Source: Micropterix aruncella
Taxonomy: Eukaryota; Arthropoda; Insecta; Lepidoptera; Micropterigidae
Reading direction: 5' to 3'
Length of the DNA stretch: 64,000 nt
Assembly: GCA_944548615.1 (NCBI GenBank)
Contig: OX155957.1
Span: 5,507,376 to 5,571,375, forward strand
Of the stretch, positions 60,301 through 64,000 are shown in pieces. The notes beneath the pieces were generated by a model. The model had not been told where the DNA came from. It did not search any database and saw nothing but the letters and a program-made list of their open reading frames with translations. Position 1 is the first letter of the stretch; every line of letters starts with the position of its first letter. Both the position numbers and the translations under genes were made by a program.

Positions 60301-62782
60301 CCGATAAGCTATGCCCTTGCCTCTGCGCGATTCCGTCCTTTCACTCCCACTGTCTTCCACTCGTCGTTGAGAAGCTAGAGTCCAATTTGAAACTCGCCAA
60401 AGTTGACTCTTTGAAATTACTCGTAAGTATAACATCAAAAATGGATAGATGGGTGCGGCGACTTTTAGTTCGTTTAAAAAAAACAAAGATAGGGCACAAA
60501 ACGTTGATTGTAGCTTTGGCTATGTGGGCAATGGCGCCATCCTGTTAACCAAATATTGGCCAAGTCTTTCTCTTTAATCGTAAGGAATAACAAGTCAGTT
60601 AAAATGACACGATAACAGTCGCCATTGACTGTTAATGCGGCTCCTTTCAAAGGAAAATGGTCCTATAATGCTTTTACATCATATTCCACACCATGCGGTC
60701 ACTCGCTGTAGGTACAGAAAAATTATCTTAAACCGTGTTTTCTGCATCTCAAATTCTATGGCTTTGAAGGGGGAGTGAATGGGTGGTAAGGTGAACACTC
60801 ACATGTGGTAATACAGCTGTCCTAAACCCACCACAGCCGGTCGTTAGTCCGGAATCCACCGCTCACCCCCCAGAAGTGTAATAATAGTATTATGATGGGC
60901 CCGACTCCATGGCATTTGGTGAATTCCATGGCAGCTCCGTTTGTATTTTATTGTTTTTCAATTGTCAAGTGTGGATTTTCTGTGCCCCAAATATGGCTAT
61001 TTCAATTGTTCACATAACCTCCGTGGCGAAAATGAGCTTTGTTTTGTAGGAAAAGATGATTTTTTGTTAAAAACTACACCAACTGACTCACTACATTGAA
61101 AATAAGTTTTCAAGATTTTCCATTGTTGATCAAGCTAAGCCAACAACAACAAGCCAATTGACTTATTTCGTTCGTCGTGAACATATACTGTATTTCTGTT
61201 ACTTTACAAATGACAGTAGAGCTGTGAGCGGCGCAATAACCCCTAGTTCAAAAACGAACCACAAGTCCGCACCTTTAAATACGATGGTTCAATCCTTAAA
61301 AGTGTGTTTTTATTCCAGGCTGAAAGTACGAAAGTATTCAAAGCGGCGAGCTACGAGCCCCATCTTCCTCAAATATGGTCACTCCTGCAAAAAGAGTTCT
61401 CGAACAGAATAGACGAGGAGTTAAGGAAATGCGCTTCAGACGCTCTCATGGCTCTACTGGTCGTTCTATCGCAGAGCGACGAGCAGAGGAAATTGTTCGA
61501 AGGATTCTTGCAGAGGATTTTAATCGGGATGGAGTTGATATTGGCGGACGCTACCGCAAAACCCGTCTACCAAATCGTCGACACTGTTTATTTATCTTGT
61601 TTACGAGCGACTAAAGAATCTTGTACGTTTATGATGGTAACCGTTCTGGATTCGCTGGCGAGATTTTACAAAGTGACCCAAGACAATACGTTAAAGATTT
61701 CCGTACTGCGGACTTTATCGAACGTTTACGAATCAATCGATTATTGGAATGTAAATATTGAATACGACTTTGATGATATATCAAAGTTCTGCATAAACGC
61801 TTGCGATGGAAACGGGGAGAATCTCAAGTGCGCTGGTATATCGACGACTTCCGCTCTAGCCAAAGTCATACCGAAAGAAAAAATAAAGATCCTCTGTGAT
61901 ATAATGAGGGACAACCTCAGTTACAAGTTGCGGGACAAACCCATATCAATGCAAAGTAGGCTGTGTATATTATCGCTTAGTAAGTATCATCCGAACGAGG
62001 TCTTCGTTGTGGAACATTGGAAGTTGCATTACAATGACTGTTGGAGCAAAGAAATAGAAAATTTGTTTATGGATCGAGTGCTGGCGTTTTGCACTCTTTT
62101 CTTGAATGATGATCTGACGTTTAAAGTCATGGACGTATTGATGACAATTGTAAATGAACAATCATACCGTTCTATATGCACTCTGGAGGCACTGCAAATA
62201 ACGGTCGAAGACAGCAACGCATTCGACACAAATAAAATTCCAGAAATTGAAAATAAATTCCACATCGTCGAATCGGTACTGGATGTAAGTTTCGAACATG
62301 TTGAGGTGCTCGGATATGGAGTTTTGGAAGCGGATTTTGACCTAAGACTGCATAAATTCGTTGAAACGTTCATGAGGTTTCTTCCCGCTGACGCACAGCT
62401 CGCTTTTCTCGATAAAAACTTAGAGCGATTCCTTCTCAAGTTCGAGACCGGGGTTATGTACACTGGACAGATTCTTTATGCGATAATGGCTCCGCTGCGA
62501 GCTGAAATTAGCCCCAACTACCTTCCTCGAATCATTCAAAACTTGTGCGTGATAGTGCTAAGCTGCGACAGTCAGGATCTCGTAAGGCAGACGTGCATTC
62601 TCATAGCGAATATTCTCAACAAAGCTTATGTGAGGAAGGATAGCGAAAATTTTCAGACGCTGTTTTCTATCGCAATGTCGCCGTTACACACTTTGAGAAA
62701 TCGCCAGACCGTTGATTCATTCACTTGGCTGACAAAGGGCTGCGCGATGTGCGGCTATTGCACCGACGAACTAATTTCAAAG
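54302..62782 (+). CDS. MMS19: MMS19 nucleotide excision repair homolog / CIA targeting subunit (C-terminus beyond the window)
   Basis: Four exons join in phase: 54302-54383, 54449-54832, 60073-60422 and 61319-62782, giving 760 residues; the vertebrate protein is about 1030, so roughly the last quarter is missing to the right. MMS19 is a HEAT-repeat scaffold that, with CIAO1 and CIAO2B, delivers Fe-S clusters to cytosolic and nuclear proteins such as XPD and DNA polymerases. The N-terminus shows the MMS19-type stretch YRAQGTLLLSKVLTDLP, then LVAIGPDFVTGFISAMDGER and ..DPRNLILLF, then repeated amphipathic helices, including SYEPHLPQIWSLLQKEF and LRKCASDALMAL. Intron 2 (5.2 kb) and intron 3 (0.9 kb) hold retrotransposon remains; intron 1 is only 65 bp. 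Identification is confident. Confidence 0.92.
54449..54832 (+). CDS. MMS19: MMS19 exon 2 (N-terminal domain)
   Basis: The exon follows acceptor TATTCCAG and ends with RNRPTG at donor GTGAGT. It encodes DILSNACTVTQLIERLAG and the conserved YRAQGTLLLSKVL and FYIDRLRDHHSVIPAV segments typical of the MMS19 N-terminal region. Confidence 0.92.
56068..57336 (+). pseudogene. CR1-like reverse transcriptase domain (broken)
   Basis: The RT of the element at 55149, split over frames at 56068-56463, 56531-57025 and 56977-57336. The first catalytic Asp of YADD is Asn (FANDTK), and the frames do not join, so no active enzyme can be made. Confidence 0.85.
57358..57705 (+). pseudogene. CR1-like ORF2 C-terminal fragment
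   Basis: 115 codons: NYEDRLKLLGITTLKQRRQR, DLIETYKILTHYYDVPG, NRVVGMWNKLPFEVI and RLDLYLKTC. It is the same family as 3518-4078 and serves as the empty-site reference for the MITE insertion there. Confidence 0.85.
57870..58601 (-). pseudogene. Ribonuclease H and C-terminus of an I/Jockey-type retrotransposon
   Basis: The minus strand encodes VTLQWIKGHSDSLGNDAADE and LSKRGS (the WI.GH...GN..AD..A signature of RNase H), then IKTWLCRNIDETHLKEWKK and, further along, GVTDSPLCRGCMEEEETP and HVLMEC, the Cys/His motif typical of the C-terminus of I-type elements. A stop codon separates the parts. Antisense in MMS19 intron 2. Confidence 0.8.
58602..59188. other. Intron sequence with a 22-bp tandem duplication
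   Basis: GACCTACCGCTTTCGGATACC occurs twice in a row at 58862-58905. Otherwise nothing recognised. Confidence 0.5.
59189..60010 (+). pseudogene. Jockey/CR1-like retrotransposon C-terminal remnant
   Basis: 59196-59260 reads VNRVTEVKDLGVFFDPQLNL, the post-palm motif. A short internal repeat TTAGGCAACTA follows, and 59570-59870 reads GNNSLCLRREMLTMSYVLNV and FVPNNYLRARSHHLFAEPF. It ends in an AATAATAATAATAAATAAAT tail near 59990-60010. Multiple frame breaks. Confidence 0.65.
60073..60422 (+). CDS. MMS19: MMS19 exon 3
   Basis: 350 nt after acceptor CTTTCAG, phase 1 in and phase 0 out at donor GTAAGT. It encodes DLVAIGPDFVTGFISAMDGE and FDEV-like helical segments up to LAKVDSLKLL. It is separated from exon 2 by 5.2 kb of transposon-rich intron. 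Confidence 0.9.
60746..60955 (+). mobile_element. Detached 3' end of the RLE-type retrotransposon
   Basis: Same orientation and sequence as 12180-12395 (CAAATTCTATGGCTTTGAAG ... CCATGGCAGCTCCGTTTGTA). No coding part. Lies in MMS19 intron 3. Confidence 0.85.
60956..61318. other. Remaining part of MMS19 intron 3
   Basis: No recognisable element. It ends in the polypyrimidine tract and TATTCCAG acceptor of exon 4. Confidence 0.5.
61319..62782 (+). CDS. MMS19: MMS19 exon 4 (central HEAT-repeat region)
   Basis: 488 codons from acceptor TATTCCAG to donor GTAATA (phase 0), opening with AESTKVFKAASYEPHLPQIW. It is a long helical repeat region without catalytic motifs. The last residues are CGYCTDELISK; the open frame running past 62782 reads into intron. 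Confidence 0.9.
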
Positions 62783-63753
62783 GTAATATATTTCTTTATT
62801 CAGAAGGTTTTCAGTGCAGCCTCTGTCAACCCACGAATAAAATAGTATAGAAGGTCTGCTTATAATATTTATAGCTACTCTTTTAGGGCCGCTATATCAT
62901 ATCAAATGTATCATATAAAATATCACATATCGATAATCTGCGAAGGTTACGACACGCATCCCAACAAGCAGGTAGTAAAAGGGGCGGGCCGGCCTAACGA
63001 TTTATTGCCTCACCGGAACGTTCCTTTGGCCCGTACTATAGCTGAAAATTCAAAGCACTGTCTGCTATTGTAGCGCAAGAACTCGATATCTCCACTTATC
63101 TAGTATTAGTTTAGTATTTAGGTCTATTTATTAGTTTCCACAAATCTAAAATGGTGGACGTGTTGAAACTTTCAAAAAACATTCAAACGCGTTTATCTCA
63201 GAACTACTAAATTAGAGTTATCGAGTTATAATTGTAAGGCGGTGATATCATAACATATCATAACAATATCAAATGTATTAAATTAAATTTAAAACCACTA
63301 TTTTGCAAGACGTTAGGCAAACGCACTCTCACACTATAACAATTAAACTGCAACAAAGCTAAAGGATGGGCAAACATGTATGGTACGCATCCCCATCGAC
63401 CAATAACTTTCAGAGATACGACGTTGGAAAACTCTTTTCATAACTGTCATTTGTTACCGTGGCGGGCAGTCTCAAATCACTGTGGGGAAAAGTTACAGGT
63501 AAAAAAGAAAACTTATATAAAAAAGTCATTATATAAAAAATCAATGGTTATCACCGGGTATGTATATTCACATCATACCATGTTTCGCTTTGCCGTAACT
63601 TTTTTCTTGTTGAAAGGAACCGCCTACACAAAATACTTATTTTTCGAATCTGTTTAAATTTCCCTGCCCACCAACCGTAAAGTATTGTGAATGCGCAAAA
63701 CTTTTTTTTCGAGATGAATATGGTAATATCCATTTTTAGCTCCCCTGAGATGA
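62783..63753. other. MMS19 intron 4 (continues beyond the window)
   Basis: Begins with donor GTAATA. I see no coding match for the missing MMS19 C-terminus here. TATCATAT-type repeated phrases occur at 62895-62930 and 63240-63265. Confidence 0.5.
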
Positions 63754-64000
63754 TTAACCCTTCAGGCTTCGGCCCCTCAGCCGATTGACAGTTGATGTCC
63801 CAAAAAATTTTAGTAAAAATTATTAAAAAAATTGAATTATGACACTGTCTCACCAAAACAGTAATTACTGCCAAACCACTATACCCATAATTAAAATAAA
63901 ACAACATAATAAAACATAATATAATAAAACAAATTAATTTAAAATAAAATTAAAACGGGGCCGTCACGCTGAATCGTGTTGTGGCCGATATCGGCCAATT
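63754..64000. mobile_element. TTAA-flanked MITE, family A, second copy (cut by window edge)
   Basis: Starts TTAACCCTTCAGGCTTCGGC and follows the same order as 9512-9771 to GCCGATATCGGCCAAT at the window end. The expected right TTAA would lie a few bases beyond. Confidence 0.8.

Noticed and set aside
61375..62463. Overlapping plus- and minus-strand frames in MMS19 exon 4
   Set aside because: Shadows of the MMS19 coding frame, which joins in phase to exon 3 and is much longer.
62783..62845. Extension of the MMS19 frame to a stop at 62845
   Set aside because: A good donor (AAG|GTAATA) lies at 62782 and the extra residues do not look like MMS19; the protein would also be too short.

Overview
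The window is a piece of an AT-rich animal nuclear genome, almost certainly an insect. The evidence is spliced genes with GT-AG introns (some only 65-92 bp), insect-type retrotransposons (RLE-type, Jockey/CR1-like, RTE, Penelope-like), mariner, hAT, piggyBac-type and ISL2EU-type DNA elements, and long (TA)n tracts. Short TACCTACCTAC-like motifs and an AAGGAGGAGGTT-containing dispersed repeat are reminiscent of Lepidoptera, but I cannot fix the order from sequence alone. No rRNA, tRNA, CRISPR or bacterial-type operon was seen.

Four host genes are supported. (1) On the minus strand, 28107 down to 4311 and past the left edge: a PLD3/PLD4-like type II membrane phospholipase-D-family protein, seven exons reconstructed, with one signal-anchor segment and the first HKD motif. 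(2) On the plus strand, 36437-38097: a Dok-type docking protein (PH + IRS-type PTB + tyrosine-rich tail) in two exons. (3) On the minus strand, 40778-41353: a single-exon DNL-type zinc-finger protein (mitochondrial Hsp70 escort, DNLZ/Zim17). (4) On the plus strand, 54302-62782 and past the right edge: MMS19, the HEAT-repeat adaptor of cytosolic iron-sulfur targeting, four exons reconstructed.

Layout: 1-28100 is the PLD-like gene, whose introns (up to about 8 kb) are packed with transposon remains: an RLE-type retrotransposon and at least five detached 3' ends of the same family, Jockey/CR1/RTE-like fragments, a Penelope-like GIY-YIG element, a hAT element with an 8-bp target duplication, a deleted mariner, TTAA-flanked MITEs, a TA-flanked MITE and a possible solo LTR lodged in a (TA)n tract. 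28100-34600 is an intergenic cluster of very long (TA)n tracts, an inverted pair of hammerhead-like Penelope ends, a non-LTR fragment, a hAT fragment and an internally deleted ISL2EU-type transposon (YqaJ nuclease plus THAP/DDE remnants). 34600-41560 holds dok and DNLZ, with a Tigger/pogo-like element containing a Helitron between them. 41560-53683 is a 12-kb structure: two arrays of a 191-bp satellite in opposite orientation (about 15 and 36 units) around a 2.4-kb spacer. 53700-64000 is MMS19 with transposon-filled introns.

The most notable items are the inverted 191-bp satellite arrays abutting the DNLZ 5' flank, the inverted hammerhead-ribozyme-like motifs at 29054-29096 and 29429-29471, and the nested insertion at 3518-4078, where a TTAA-flanked MITE interrupts a CR1-like element whose uninterrupted relative is present at 57358-57780. 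All similarity statements come from reading the sequence and remembered family features; no database search was run.
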